Shown one piece after another: positions 12,012 through 24,488 of a DNA stretch of 64,000 bases; positions within the stretch are counted from its first letter, which is position 1; every line of letters begins with the position of its first letter. Source of the stretch: Torreya grandis (Eukaryota; Streptophyta; Pinopsida; Cupressales; Taxaceae); assembly GCA_037957365.1 (NCBI GenBank), contig JARHVA010000638.1, positions 4,145,501 to 4,209,500 of the forward strand. The letters run 5' to 3'. The notes under the pieces are model-generated. The model worked only from the letters and a program-made list of their open reading frames with translations. It ran no database searches and was not told the DNA's origin. The position numbers and the translations under genes are program-made.

Positions 12012-12639
12012 GAAACAAGGGATTGAGCTAATCTCAATAAGTATCTAGCATTGCCTACATAGTCCTAGGATGAGACCTCAAGTCATTGTAGTTCTTACTT
12101 ATAGTGTAATAATTTGATGATTATAAAAACTAATTCAAATAAAATAGGCATAGTTGGTATGATGGCACAATACGGCATAGAAAATGGCTAGTTGGTATGG
12201 TCAAGGCATAATAAACAAGTGTTGCCCTTAGTTTTCCCATAGGCAGTTATAACTAGGATACAATGGCATAAGTCAATGATACTAATTTTTCCCTAGGAAA
12301 TTATAATTAGTAGCATGACAATGAAAGAGAATAAAACAAGAAATGAAAGATGCAACTACCAAACTTCTATCTTACTACTCCAAAATATTGCCTCTATTTG
12401 GAATGCTTGAAATAACTACTAAAACTTGATCTAAATCTTCATGTTGAAAGTAGCCTTGTAACAAATGAAATGGAACCAAGGTCAAATGGGTTGGGTAGGT
12501 AGGAATGAAAATAACTCAATCAATAGAAAAGGTATGGTAGAACATAATGATAGAACAATAAAGTGGTGAAATGATATGATGGTACAAAGAAGAAAGTTGA
12601 TATTATGATACAATTTGAAATGGTCCTCATAGACAATAC
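12012..12639. other. Gypsy-1 3' region between integrase and the 32-bp array
   Basis: No coding sequence recognised. Two more members of the hairpin family appear at about 12225-12250 (CCCATAGGCAGTTATAACTAGG) and 12285-12315 (ACTAATTTTTCCCTAGGAAATTATAATTAGT). Confidence 0.5.
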
Positions 12640-13740
12640 ACTAGGTTACTAAAGCAAAGTAACACTTGAGGTGTATAATGTCCATTAACTCATCAAGTTC
12701 ATCATCATCTATTGTAGCGAACTTGTATGCTCTAGTGCCAAAAATTTTAACAATAATGAAAGGACCTATCCAATTTGGTTTGAACTTGATTTTATGTTTC
12801 TTTTAGGCCATGGTATTATTTGGGTTCTCTTTAAGGACAAGATCACCAAGTTCAAATCATCGATGCTTGACATGTTGATTGTATTATCCACATAGGTAGT
12901 TATGATATGCTTGTAGATTATTGAGTGTGGCCATGTGTCTCTCATCAAGTAGTTCTAGCTCTTATAGGTGAGCTACTTAGTAATATTCATCATCTAGGAC
13001 ATGATTCAAGGAGATACGTAGAGAAGGTAACTCAACCTCAATGGGAAGAATGGCCTCAGTGCCATAAACAAGTGAGTATGGAGTGGTTCCTATGGGGTAC
13101 AGTGATTAATACGGTATGCCCAAAGGGCAAAAAATATTTGGAGGTGCCAATTGTGGCCAATATCATTGACAATCTTTTAAATGATGTTGACAATGGTTTT
13201 ATTGGATGCTTCTACTTATTTGTTACCTTATGGGTAATATGCCATGGAAAAATGTTCAATAATATTGTACTTGACACATAGAGATTTGACATCCTTATTC
13301 TTGAATGATCCTCCATTATCATATATAATATTAGAAGGGATACCATAGTGACAAATGAGATGATTAAATATGAATTTATAAATTTTCTTTCTAGTCACGT
13401 AAGTGAGGGGTATAACTTTAACCCACCTAGTGAAATATTCGGTGGTGGTAAGGATATGTTTATGGTCATTATATGAGGTGGGGTTTATCTTCCTAATAAG
13501 TTCAAGGCCCTATGTATTAAATTTCCATGGTGTAAGCATTGGTTTCGAAATCTTAGCTAGGGTATGAATCAGATTAGCATGCTGTTGACATTTTTCACAT
13601 TTATTTACATATGTAATTGCATTTGCATCCATTATGGGCCAATAGTATCTAGTACACAAGATATTTTTGGAGAGGAAAACCCTTGGTTTTGGATCCACAT
13701 ACTCCTTCATGAAATTCTTATAATGTTAGATTAGACTCTA
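12640..13740 (-). pseudogene. Gypsy-1 integrase, broken
   Basis: Integrase joins element DNA to the chromosome. The zinc-binding end has YYWPIMDANAITYVNKCEKC at about 13655-13600, then QQHANLIHT. The core follows on the minus strand: TTTEYFTRWVKV at about 13450, with Glu where the family has the first catalytic Asp; IIYDNGGSF at about 13310 (second Asp kept); EASNKTIVNII at about 13180 (Glu kept, after stops in the preceding Gln/Gly-rich loop). The C-terminal FELGDLVL...KFKPNWIGPFIIVK (12870-12760) is a GPY/F module. Multiple stops mean it is dead. Confidence 0.82.
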
Positions 13741-14019
13741 TCAAAGTTAAATAATGAAGTAAAATTCCATCAAAACTATGGTAGTAAAGGGTTGATCTGA
13801 GTAAGGTATAATGAGTGGTTTGGTGAGTGAAGGATTTGGATTATTTATGGGATATTTTGGGTGGAAAAACATGGTCATTTAAATAGGCATATAGGTTAGA
13901 ATACCAAATAGATTTGGGACCAACAATATCACATATAATCATGATGGTTAAAGGTGCATGAACTGACACTAACAAATTATCAACTAGGAACTAATACTCT
14001 ATAGTTATGTTTATTTGTT

Positions 14020-14410
14020 AAATCATATATCCAATAATAGCCATAGCATTTTTAGTTTTGTTACTTGCCCTTGGTATATGTTCAAATTAGACATTAGCAA
14101 TTTGTTGTTTAAGAGTGTCGACTATGGCCTTGTATGGCACAAGTTTGTCATCTTTGGTTTGAAAGTGGTCTATAACTTGATTGATGATTGACTAAGAATC
14201 ACCATAAACTTTAAGATGAGATATGTTCCATTATACCACTTGGTGAAGCCTTGCAAAAAGTACTTCATATTTGGCCATGTTGTTGGTAAAAGGAAAGCTG
14301 ATCATAAATGATTTAGGGATTAGATCCTCTTGTGGTGTAATAAATAAAATGCATGACCTTGATCCATGTGTCGTGAATGAACCATCAAAATCTAGCTTCC
14401 AATGTTACTC
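14020..14410 (-). pseudogene. Gypsy-1 second RNase H domain (Tat-type), broken
   Basis: Downstream of the usual RNase H the minus strand encodes another RNase H fold: LDFDGSFTTHGS (first catalytic Asp) at about 14400, NNMAKYEVLFARL (catalytic Glu) at about 14275, HLKVYGDS (Asp) at about 14215, then ARSNK-like RASNKTKNAMA at about 14070. Stops interrupt it (for example after GDS, a Gln position in the family). An extra RNase H between the first RNase H and integrase is the hallmark of the plant Tat lineage, so this domain fixes the classification. Confidence 0.8.
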
Positions 14411-14469
14411 CTTGATAATTGTGTCAATTATGGTAATTATGGATTCATTGAGAAATTAGAATATGAGTG

Positions 14470-15958
14470 GTTATGTATCAGCAAGGGGTGCTTCAATGAA
14501 CTGATCTGTAAGAACTTGCCCCTTAATGGATTTTTGGTTGACGTACTTGATGTCAAACTCACTGAGAAGCATGATCCATTTGAACATGTGGCCTTGCAAA
14601 GATATTTTAGATATTAGATATTTGAGTGGATCTACTTTTGAGATAACCATGGTCTTATTTTTTAACATGTAATGGTATATTTTTTGAACTATGAAGACCA
14701 TAGCTAAACAAGCTTTTTCAATGGGTGTATAACTGTGTTCATACATGACTAGTTTATGGATTAAGTAGTACATGGCATGCTCCTTTCCATTGTCATTATG
14801 CTAAGCTAAAATTTCCCCTAGGGAATTTTTCATGGCTGATAGCTACAATAAAAATGGCTTTCCCAGTATAAGAGGCAACAAAATAGGTGGATTTACTAAA
14901 TAGTCAGTTAATTACTAAAAAGTTGTTTGGAAGTGATCATATAGTGAAATATGACTCCCTTATTTAGAAGATGCATAAAAGGATGGAATTTATTGGCCAA
15001 TTATGATATGAAGCATCAAATAGATTGGATCTTACAATATAAACTATGGAGCTACTTTAAATTAGTTAGTGATGGCATCTAAGTTATGGCTTGTACATTG
15101 GCTAAATCGACTTCAATGCCTCGATGAGACACAATGAAGCGTAACAAATTTATTGATGTAACTCCAAAGACACACTTCTTAGGATTAAGCCTAACATTTT
15201 ACTCATGCAATATTCCAAATATTATATGTAGTACTACCAGATGATTAGCCTTGCTCTTTGATTTACCAAGAATGTCATTGACATAGTCTTCAATAATGAC
15301 ATGCATCATATAATGAAATATTATGGTCATGGATCTTTGAAATGTGGCCCAGCATTTTTAAGACCAAATGACATAACTTGATTATAAAATGTTCCCCATG
15401 GTGTGGTGAACATTATTTTTTGCTGGTCTTCTAGTGCTATTCTAATCTGATTGTAGCATGATAAGTCATCCATCAATGAAAGCATTTCATATCCACCTGT
15501 GGAATCAATTATCATGTCAATGTTTATCAAAGGAAAGTCATCCATGGGGTATGCTTTGTTTATGTCACAAAAATTAGTATAGATTCTAAATTCTTCTGGA
15601 TTTTTGCTAATTGGCACAACATTTAAGATCCACTTTGAATAGTTGATCAACTGAATACACCCTGCTTCCAAGATTTTTTCCAACTCTTTCTTCACTAATA
15701 CAACAATGTGAGTATACATATTATGCAAATTTTGTTTCCCTAATTTGGAATCAGGATGTACCATAAGGTGGTGCATAACCAAGGGACCAAACTTGGTATG
15801 TCAAAATAAGCCCATGCAAATACATCAACAATTTCCCTCAAAAGGGATATAAGGACTTCATGCTCCTTTTCATTAAGGGATGCACCTAGATTGATCCATT
15901 TTAGGTCATTTGGAGACCCAATGTTAACCTCTATTATGTCCTCTACTAGAAAGGTCAA
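14470..15958 (-). pseudogene. Gypsy-1 reverse transcriptase and first RNase H, broken
   Basis: RT copies element RNA into DNA; RNase H removes the RNA strand. The N-terminal DVFAWAYFDIPSL is at about 15840, and the finger/palm block runs 15660-15360: EFRIYTNFCDINKAYPMDDF, LSLMDDLSCYNQI (catalytic Asp kept), then TTPWGTFYNQVMSFGLKNAG. The catalytic box at about 15290 reads YVND instead of YVDD, a GAT/C to AAT/C change that would abolish activity. The RNase H/connection block at 14773-14470 is typical (YTPIEKACLAMV, VDPLKYLISK, MLLSEFDIKYVNQKSIKGQ). Frameshifts separate the pieces. Confidence 0.85.
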
Positions 15959-15959
15959 A

Positions 15960-17012
15960 GTATCTTCAAGAATAATGGGTAATGATTTAAACTAATTTGC
16001 AATGTTGGAGTCTTATGTTAGAACTAGCTCTTCAAGTTCTCCTAGGCATGATGAATCAAAATCCCCTAATGGAAAGGATGGCATTGTAACATAAACTATT
16101 GGAAAATCTTGAATGATTCAATCAAAGGCTTTTTGTTCTTAAAAATTGAACTTAGACTCATAGACAAGTTCGTCATTGGTGGTCTCCTGAGCTATACTTG
16201 AAGAAGGTTGAATACCCCCATCTAATGGTGCCTGAAATAGGTTTTCAACACTAGAATGGCCTTTTTCTTTACTTTTTCCTTGGTCTAAAAGTGCCTCAAA
16301 GAATTTTTCACTTTGAGACCTTAATGTTTTATTTATTTTCTTTTGACAAAGGGTGTTCACCCATTCTCTAAAATAAGCTTCAAGATCTAACTTGATTGAG
16401 AACCTTGATTTATTGTCCCCCAACTAAACATTATCTCTAAGGCCTCAAAAATCATAGAAAGCCTCATCATTTTGAAAGTCATCAATCAGCACGTCAAATC
16501 CTTGTTGGCCCTAGTCTATCAATTAGGGATAATACAATAGAAGTGGGTTGTGATGAATGACTAGTCTAAGGGTACAAATGGCGTTATGGTCAAACAAATT
16601 GGTTTTGACTAGGTCATCAAAAAGGTTATGATAAAACTATGTTTCGCTATCAGTATCATCATCACTATTAATAGGCATTGAAACATGATTAAGGTACATG
16701 GGGTCACCCCCAAGCAATTTAAATCCAAGTCTATAAGGTCCTTTGTACTTATTCATAGAAATCAACTCAAGTGTTCCTTGTTGATTTGGCCCAAGGCCTC
16801 CTCCTTCATATTCTTGATTTGCCATGATCCTATTAGGAATAGGATACTTTGCATTATTATAAAAATTAGCTTGTTTGTCATTATACAATGCTTACTAATC
16901 ACCTTCAAGAGGCTCCTTTTCTAAGCCATATGCTAGTATAAACATGACAGGTCCTAGACTATTAAGTTTACCTATGCCCTTTTGTTGCCATTCCAAATGG
17001 AGTGGTTTGGAT
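15960..17012 (-). pseudogene. Gypsy-1 protease-RT connecting region
   Basis: Two decayed frames on the minus strand (16888-16637 and 16423-16139) join protease to RT. The first has a short motif GPYRLGFKLLGG; the second is charged and Ser-rich without a domain I can name. Plant Tat polyproteins have a long linker here, so I assign it by position and frame continuity only. Confidence 0.5.
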
Positions 17013-17763
17013 TTAGGTCTTCCAAAGGACTTGGGGTTTTTTTGGAAGGTTTGCAATGTGAAAGGTGTCATGGGTCAAATACTCTCTTGGGCCATTAGTT
17101 GAGATGGTATAATGATTGGATATTTTAGGAGGTAGGATGTGGGAAAGTGAATCAAGGGTATTAGGATCAATGTAGTTATCCTCTAGTAAATCAAGGAGTA
17201 TTGCCTTTCCCCTATATTTTTTGGGAATTAGATTCATGCTGAAATGGTAGTTATAGCTCTTGAACTTGGCCTCAAGATGTTTGCAATGCTCATATGGATT
17301 CATTTTTCCTGATATACAAATCTCCATTTCTGAATGGGAGAACATGATATATTTGTGCAACATCAATGGGACTACACTAATTTCATGTAAACAAGGTCTA
17401 CCCAAAAGCATTTTGTATGACAAATCAAGATCTAGCACATGGCAAAGTGTATTATAGGTCAAGGGCCTAAGGATAATTGGTAAATAAATAGTGCCTTTTG
17501 ATTCTCATTCTTCATTATCATAGGCTTTAATGGTTATTATTTTTTCTTGAAGATTTGTTGTTGTGTACCTGAGAATCTTGATGAGTTTTATAGGCACTAT
17601 GCTTAGACCTAATCCATTGTCTATAAGGACACATTTCACTTTGTGCCATTTTATGCAAACTTCAATGTACAATGGATTATTATGCAATGGGCCAAGGGAT
17701 GAAATATCACTTTGGTTGAAGGTTACTTGTTGGGTTAGATCTAGGTGTCTAACCAAAACTTAA
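17013..17763 (-). pseudogene. Gypsy-1 aspartic protease, broken
   Basis: The protease matures Gag and Pol. The minus strand carries VKCVLIDNGLGLSIVP at about 17655-17605, in the position of the active-site loop, with DNG where retroviral-type proteases have D(T/S)G; DNG is seen in some plant Gypsy elements, so it need not be a lesion. The C-terminal signature YKMLLGRPCLHEISVVP follows at 17415-17365 (family form LLGRPW(I/L)H, so Trp has become Cys). A frameshift or stop near 17480-17510 splits the two halves. It lies directly between gag and RT, as expected. Confidence 0.75.
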
Positions 17764-17999
17764 AATTTATCAGAGGATATGTCACTTGAAACCATGGATT
17801 GGCTAAAGAACTCATTTAAGATGTTTTTGTGGAGTGTTGATGTGTGTAATAAATATAAAATGGATATTTGTGCTAGAATATTTTACAATTATTACACAAT
17901 ATCAAACTTCTTTTCTTGATCAATGTTAAATGGCTTTTTCCAAGGTAAAATAGTTAGTTGGGTGATGGGTGAAGTGGTAGATGGTTGTGGGCTTGGGAT

Positions 18000-20900
18000 G
18001 GTAATCTTTGACCGCTGAGTTGTGATTTCAAACTCAGGATTAAATACCAAACCATGATTTCTAACAAATGATGGCGATGGTGAGGGACCAGATATGATAA
18101 GTCTCAATTGTTGGTACATTTGTGTATGGTCATAAGGCAAGGATGATTTGTCAGTATAAGGTCCAAAATTAGTAATCCTTAATTGCTAGTATGTCTATAT
18201 GTGGTCCTAGGTCAAGGAAGGATTATCAATGTGAGTTGGTTGATTAGCATTGTTTATAAAAGGTCTTGATTGATTGGTATTTGATATCAGATTGATAGAG
18301 ATGGTAGAAATGTGACCTCTTGCAATATGGCCTACAACCCTACTATATTCATGTGCAACTGCATGGTAGGTCTGTTGGTTGTTACCATTATGACCTTAGT
18401 TTTGTGATTTGTTTAGATGATGTTGGTTCTAATGTTGAATTTGCTAAGTCTAATAGTTTGGCCTTGGTTTTTTATACTATTATTGTTGATGTTACACTAG
18501 CCATTATTGTTATTGTTATTGTCATTATTGTGGTTGGTTGTTATGCTGTGGAAAATAGTTTTGATAGATTCCAAGGTTTTGATTGGAAGTGGAATCACCA
18601 CCATCCAATGTTATCTCCACATTCTCTAACATATTCTGAATCAAATATTTGATTTGTACACAATGACACAAATTATGTCTATTAACCCAATGATATTCAC
18701 AAAATTCATTTTGGTGGTACCAATCAAGATAGGGAATACCCTTAGGATAATGTTTTGGTATAGGCCAACTACTCAGATTAGTGGCAATGAGCTTGTTAAA
18801 TAGATATTTAATAGGTTCTCAAAATTCACTAAAAATGTGATGAGTAGGCATTTTTCTCCTTAGAGGATGGGTTTGTAATGGGCAAAAGTTGTTGCATTTT
18901 TTGTGCGAACCTGGGATGTTGTGTCTACTACATTTTCTAAAAAGTTTGTGGGTTAGGATTAATTTATATATGTTATGTGGGTTGAACAAAGAGTGTTTGC
19001 ACCATTTTGACATGTCATGATTTAGTTACTCAGTTTCCCATGACATTTTTTTGTGATTTAATGGCTTGGGTTTTTCATAGTTATTTGCCTATGCCAGTTG
19101 TGATGTTTGTGCTTGGGCTTGGTTCTAATTTTGGTTTTGGCCATTTCCTTGATTGGTAGCTTGATTTTAATTTGAAAAAGTAATATTGATGATATATTTG
19201 TTACTAAGGCCTTGCTCAATCAATAGACCTTTGTCAATTATCTCTTTAAAAGTATGTGCACACTATAGTTCCAAATGATAAGATATCTAATTGTGCAAAT
19301 TTTTGGTAAACACAATGTCTAATTGTTTGTCTAGTAAACTATGGGTGAATTAGCTTGCAAAGGCTCTCCATCACTGTAGATAACTTGAAAAACTCTCACC
19401 GGTCTTTTGCTTAATTTATGTTAAGTCGACCAATGAAATCTCATGCTTGAGATTATATGAGAAGTGTTGCACAAACTTGTCTGGAAGATCATCAAAATCT
19501 AATACTGAATTCTTGGGAAATTTTGAAAACCACTCCAAGGCTTATCTTACCAAAATCCTTAGGAATAAAAATAATAGATATATGTTTTTATATGCCACTA
19601 GCTAGCACACAACAAAGAATTCCATCAAATGAGCCTTGGGGTCACCTTTCCCCTTATATTTATTAAATTTTAGTGGTTTATACCTTAGAGGAAATAGTAT
19701 CTGTAAGTACTCCATGTTGAATGGGTAAGAACACATGTCATCCAAATTAAAAAATTTGGTTTGTTTCCCAGCTTGGATGGCAGCAATGATATCCTTCATT
19801 TGTTGCATTTCTTATGCTAGGAAACTAGAGAGAACATTGGTTTGAGGTGGAAGCTAGGTGGTCACAAGTGGATTACCTTGATCGAGGTATAATGGAGGTA
19901 TAGTTTGTTGTGGAATGTTGGTTTGGTTGGGAAATGGATCAAGAATATGCATGCTTATATTAGAGTATGATTGTTAAAATTGCATTTGTGGTTATGAGAT
20001 ATTCTAGCTGGGGTTTTGTATATGGGCCTAATTTTGGGTAAATTATGACTTAAAGGGAAGGATATGGCTAAGAATGATGTACTGTGCCTATTGAGTTTGA
20101 ATAGGGACTTAATGTCAACTAGTCAAACTTTGTTGATTTAGGGGTACTTGTGAACTAAGACCCTATCTTTGAGCTTGAGGCACATTCTACATGAAAGGCA
20201 AAGGTTACCTAATCAGTACTTGAGGAACATTGGAACCTCTAGGTTGCATTAATCCTAGTTGGTAAGTGGGCATATATTGGAGATTCAACATTTATTATTG
20301 ACCAATATTTATACATTATTGGTTAGACATCATTTGGTTTTGAATTGGTATATTAGTCTATGATGAAAAACGTATGTTCACTGCTACCTAAAAAGGTAGA
20401 ACATTAATTGCCCCTATTGAGGTGGCAAGATGTTTTACTTATACTACATTAATACATTTGGTGGTGCCTACTATTGTGTAATATTACTTGTTACCTATTG
20501 AGGTGGAGTAGGATTCATCATATTTTGTTTTTGAGGCACAACACTGGTTATTGGTTGGTTACCTAATCATGTTGGTTAAGTGCTTGAAGAAGCAGTTGAT
20601 TGAGGATTAATGGTAATAGTTGGTTGAGATTGGGATGTAGAAACTCATACTCCCTGATTTTGAAAACCCCTCATGGTATTAACTAAAGGTATACTTTTTT
20701 GGGGATTAGTTATTTATGTACTCAAACCACTTTAGTTTGGATTGGACATTGCTTGCATAGTGTCTACTATGTTTTGCTCGATATTTTACGTAGAAGTAGA
20801 AGACATTTCTTTGATGGTTGGCATATGAAATAAGTTGTCAACTGAAGTGTTTTACACAAATGGGTCTACACCTTGATTGGATTGACTAGTAAATTCTATT

Positions 20901-21569
20901 AAAACTCCTATTGAAGGAACTAAATCAATGAGAAGCTTGTTAAACATGATCATCTAACTAAAAATATGCACTAAATTTAAATAAGTTTGGTATGCTATCT
21001 GCATTTATACAAAGTGATCCTCCATGAGGTCTTTTCCTTTGACAAGCATACTAGGATCTTGATATGTCATTAGGGCTAGAGCTAAAGAGTTGCTAGAAGA
21101 AGCCTATTGACTTATAAATTATGTTGTGAAGCATTCTTACTAGATTTGAAAAATTCTCATGGGGTAAGTCTACCAAAAACTTAGCCCCTACTTCTATAGC
21201 TTTGACCAAAATCTTATCCTTGTTTTTTAATAAGTAATGCTCAAATAGATAAGGATCATATGTTGATGGTGTAGTAACATAGAACGGTTGTTGAGAAAAT
21301 AGTTCTTCAACTGTAGATACCATAGCTAGGTATTACTCTATTTTTTCTTGATCTTGCTTTGAGTATGGAGGCATGCTAACCAAATAATTAGCTAATGGGT
21401 GTTGGTTTTGTACCCCTATTTGAGTGTTATAATATGGATAAGGATTTATCTCATAATCAACATTGTCTACATAGGGGTCTTAAACCATTTCTTCTTGTGT
21501 GACTACATTACTAAACCCTAGATTGTACATGAGGCCACTACGAGTGTAGGAAGACATGTTGAGATCCAT
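18000..21569 (-). pseudogene. gag: Gypsy-1 gag, broken
   Basis: Gag forms the particle that packages the element RNA. Reading on the minus strand from an ATG at 21569 (MDLNMSSYTRSG...) the frame is interrupted by stops and frameshifts. The core motif of plant Gypsy gag is clear at 19660-19620 (KFNKYKGKGDPKAHLMEF). It is followed by a LEWFSKFPKNSVLDF-like stretch at about 19560-19510, where the usual Trp is kept. A zinc-knuckle-like CEYHWVNRHNLCHC (CX2HX4HX4C form) is at 18710-18665. A Pro/Ser-rich tail (17900-18140) leads to the protease. A second frame at 21323-21093 belongs to the N-terminal part. Gln codons turned into stops are common. Identity as gag is secure; exact limits are not. Confidence 0.75.
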
Positions 21570-24465
21570 AGTAAATGATTTGCTACCAAAAAGGATAGAG
21601 TTATACAAAATCATAAAAATTGATGTCTAAAAAGAGGTTAAAACTTAGTCTAACTTAGTCAAAGAGGATGGATAAATATATTGAAAAAGTCTTACGCAAT
21701 TACTTATGATAAAACAAGCTAACATCAAGTATCTAATGTTACACATCTCACACAAAAAGGCCAAGTAGATGGACCAAAAATTGAAATGTCAAATTCTAGA
21801 ATCAAAGTGTTTCAAATGAGTCTAATCTAAGAAAAATAAAGTTTTTTAGGTCTTTTGGACCAACACGACATCAAAATCTAGGCTCAAACGGGTTGTGCTA
21901 GGACTTTTAGCCAAACGATGTCAAAAGCTAGACTGAAAATAAAGATGAGATATTTAATCTAATAAATTTGAAACACTTCTAAAAAAACTAGGCATTTGAA
22001 TCTTGGACATAAACTTGATCAATGGGTATGAGGTATGAACAAAATGCACTTGGAGATAGTTTATTTTCTCCCAAATAATGGCACAAAACTAGACTCTTTT
22101 GACCAATAAACTAGACAAAAGTGAATAGCATAATGATGCTAAAATGCTCAAAATATATGATAAATGTTTGCTTCAAGACTCTAAGGAATAATGGTTTAAC
22201 ACAATTTTGGAAGTGTAACACTACTCTCTCAACTCAAATAACACGTACACATAAAATTTGATAATTTTTTAAGGCAAAATTATTGTATCAAATGGACTCA
22301 AGACCTGATTTACTATGGCACAAAAAGAAATGGTAATAGGCAAGGTAGTATGAAATGTGATATAGGAATCAAATCATAAGTGATACATAAGATGACTTGA
22401 GTCTTATCAATGATGACAATGATATTGAGTCTAAAATGACCTTCAATCCAAATTAGAAATTGAACCCAAGTTCTCTCAAGTTTTAGTGCAAATGGCAGAC
22501 CCACTTAGCACACAAACCTTATGAACTTATAAAGGTGAAATTTCAAATTTAAATTATCAATGAAGGACTTAAGAAAAATTTGGCCAATGGTCTAGACTCA
22601 AATGGGTAGCATAACTAAATAAAAATGGATGATATGACATAATGTTTTTACATGAAAAACTTTGAACAAGAAAAAAGATGATTTTAATTTGGACAACATA
22701 ATGCCTCCTTATTCAAGAAATGTGGTGAACAATGTGTTTGGTTTGAATTTTTTTGTTTAACAATCAAGTTTTGACTCCAAACAAGACCAAGTAATCTAAG
22801 ACAAAGACAAAATAAATTAATTAATCATCCTAAACCCTAAACTGACAATGTTGCAAGATATTATTAAAGTACATCTTTATAAGTGCACTTGAGAGGAATT
22901 AAGTGTTCATCCAAAAATTAAAGCACATTATATAGTAGGTTTTTGCACCCCTCCTCTCAAGTGACAATATGATGACATGGACCTTGGGGTTCACCTCACA
23001 TCAACAATACTTTCATGACAAGTGGGGTTTATATAAAACTCTACAATTTTCAACCATCTAGATAGATCTCATGTGTACCAACTTTCACATTAGCACACAA
23101 GAGAAGTAACACATCAATTGGGTCTACGTCATATGGCTTGTTGTAAAAATCTCTTGCCTTTTTTACAACCACTACATCCATCACTTGCTTAGTGTAGTGC
23201 GATGTCCAACATTTTCAAACATCTTATGCTTGGCCTCTACTAACAGAGATGGTTTAACTGCTTAAACCATCATCCCAGTGAGGGGATCCCAATTTATATA
23301 CCCCCTCATGGGGAGGGTTTGAAGATGATGCTAGGAGATGAAGACCCGGGTCAAAGTTTCCCTATAGAATTTATAGGAAGTAATGAAGTCCCCCTCATAA
23401 GCCAAAATGTGTAAAATAAAAACTAAGTAAAAGAGATTTATGGTTATTTCTAGATCACATAATCCATGCAGGTCTTAGGGTGAGCCTGGACAACATATCT
23501 TTTACACCTTTAGACTAGGGCACAAGTTTGCAATGAAGATAGTGCTTTTGATCCCACAAGTTCTCTATAGGGGATGAGGGAGAGCATACATGCACAACCT
23601 CATTTTTACACAAACAAATATAAGTAAGCAAATGATAAATAACTTGCATAAAACAAAATCTTGGAAGTGAGTTCAATTTTAAAACACTAAAATGAAAGAT
23701 TTGGTGGTGTTCTTTGGCCCCTTAGCCTTAAGTTGCAAAGCTTTGAAATAATAACTACAAAATGATTCAAATAAACACCTTAAATTTTCCTTTAATTACC
23801 AAATTAAAATTACTAATCCTTTTTAAGCATCTAAAAGAGGTTTAAAAAGACTTAATTAAGCATGATTTGGCACTTTTCAAGTAGATCCTATAATAAAATT
23901 GTCAGAATGTTGTTTAGCTTAGAAACTCTTTTGTGGATGAGACAAGCAAACTTGAAAAGTAATCTCTCATGTTTATGTTTTTGGAAAACACAGTGACTGT
24001 TGATGATCATAGTTTAACCATCGATGATTCCTCCCTAACCGTTGATGGTCACCAACCATCAGTGGTCGAGAAAAAACCACCAGTGGTTACCTGTCAACCT
24101 GAAGGCATCAACATTCTTAGATATAAAAAAAACTTGTTAACTTGTTAGAACTAAAATATTTAAAAATAAAGTTTTTATATCATAAAGTGAAACCAAACCA
24201 AAAACTTAGACATCCAAATTATTAGCAATAAGTTGAATAAAATCTCAAAAATGAAAGTTTTTAAATGGGTTTTCCTATGCAACCCAAATATTAGTGGTTG
24301 GACCTAACCATCAATGGTTATACCTGACCATCGATGGCCCCTATGTAAACTTGTGAAGATGAAATATGACCAAATAAAGTTATAAAATCAATTTAAAAAC
24401 ATTTCAAGTCTCCAAATATTAGTTTAAGACTTGCACATTGATCTTCTTGGTATGTGGGATGTGTT
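21570..24465 (-). other. Long 5' leader of Gypsy-1
   Basis: About 2.9 kb lies between the primer-binding site and the first gag ATG (minus strand, 21569). I see no protein match in it. It holds a set of 12-bp imperfect palindromes (23995-24338) and a GC-richer patch around 23260-23360. Leaders this long are known in Ogre/Tat elements, some of which carry an extra ORF; I find none here. Confidence 0.6.
23995..24338. repeat. Cluster of 12-bp imperfect palindromes (ACC...GGT)
   Basis: Near-copies of ACCATCGATGGT occur at 24017, 24038 (ACCGTTGATGGT), 24055 (ACCATCAGTGGT), 24077 (ACCACCAGTGGT), 24307 (ACCATCAATGGT) and 24327 (ACCATCGATGGC). Each arm is ACC(A/G) with its complement. They lie in the Gypsy-1 leader, just downstream of the LTR in the sense of transcription. 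Function is unknown. Confidence 0.6.
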
Positions 24466-24485
24466 GGATCCCACCAGGTGTGCCA
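24466..24485 (-). other. Candidate primer-binding site of Gypsy-1
   Basis: Three bases inside the 5' LTR the minus strand reads TGGCACACCTGGTGGGATCC. It sits where a primer-binding site must be and resembles the TGGCGACTC...GGGGATC sites of plant Tat elements in a mutated form. It is not the initiator-Met type. I cannot name the tRNA with confidence. Confidence 0.4.
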
Positions 24486-24488
24486 TTA

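Noticed and set aside
18320..18652. Plus-strand 110-codon frame with a hydrophobic Val/Ile-rich segment, resembling a membrane protein
   Set aside because: It lies antisense to the Gypsy-1 gag C-terminal region, and the zinc-knuckle motif is on the minus strand next to it. The hydrophobic run is a shadow of an Asn-rich stretch.
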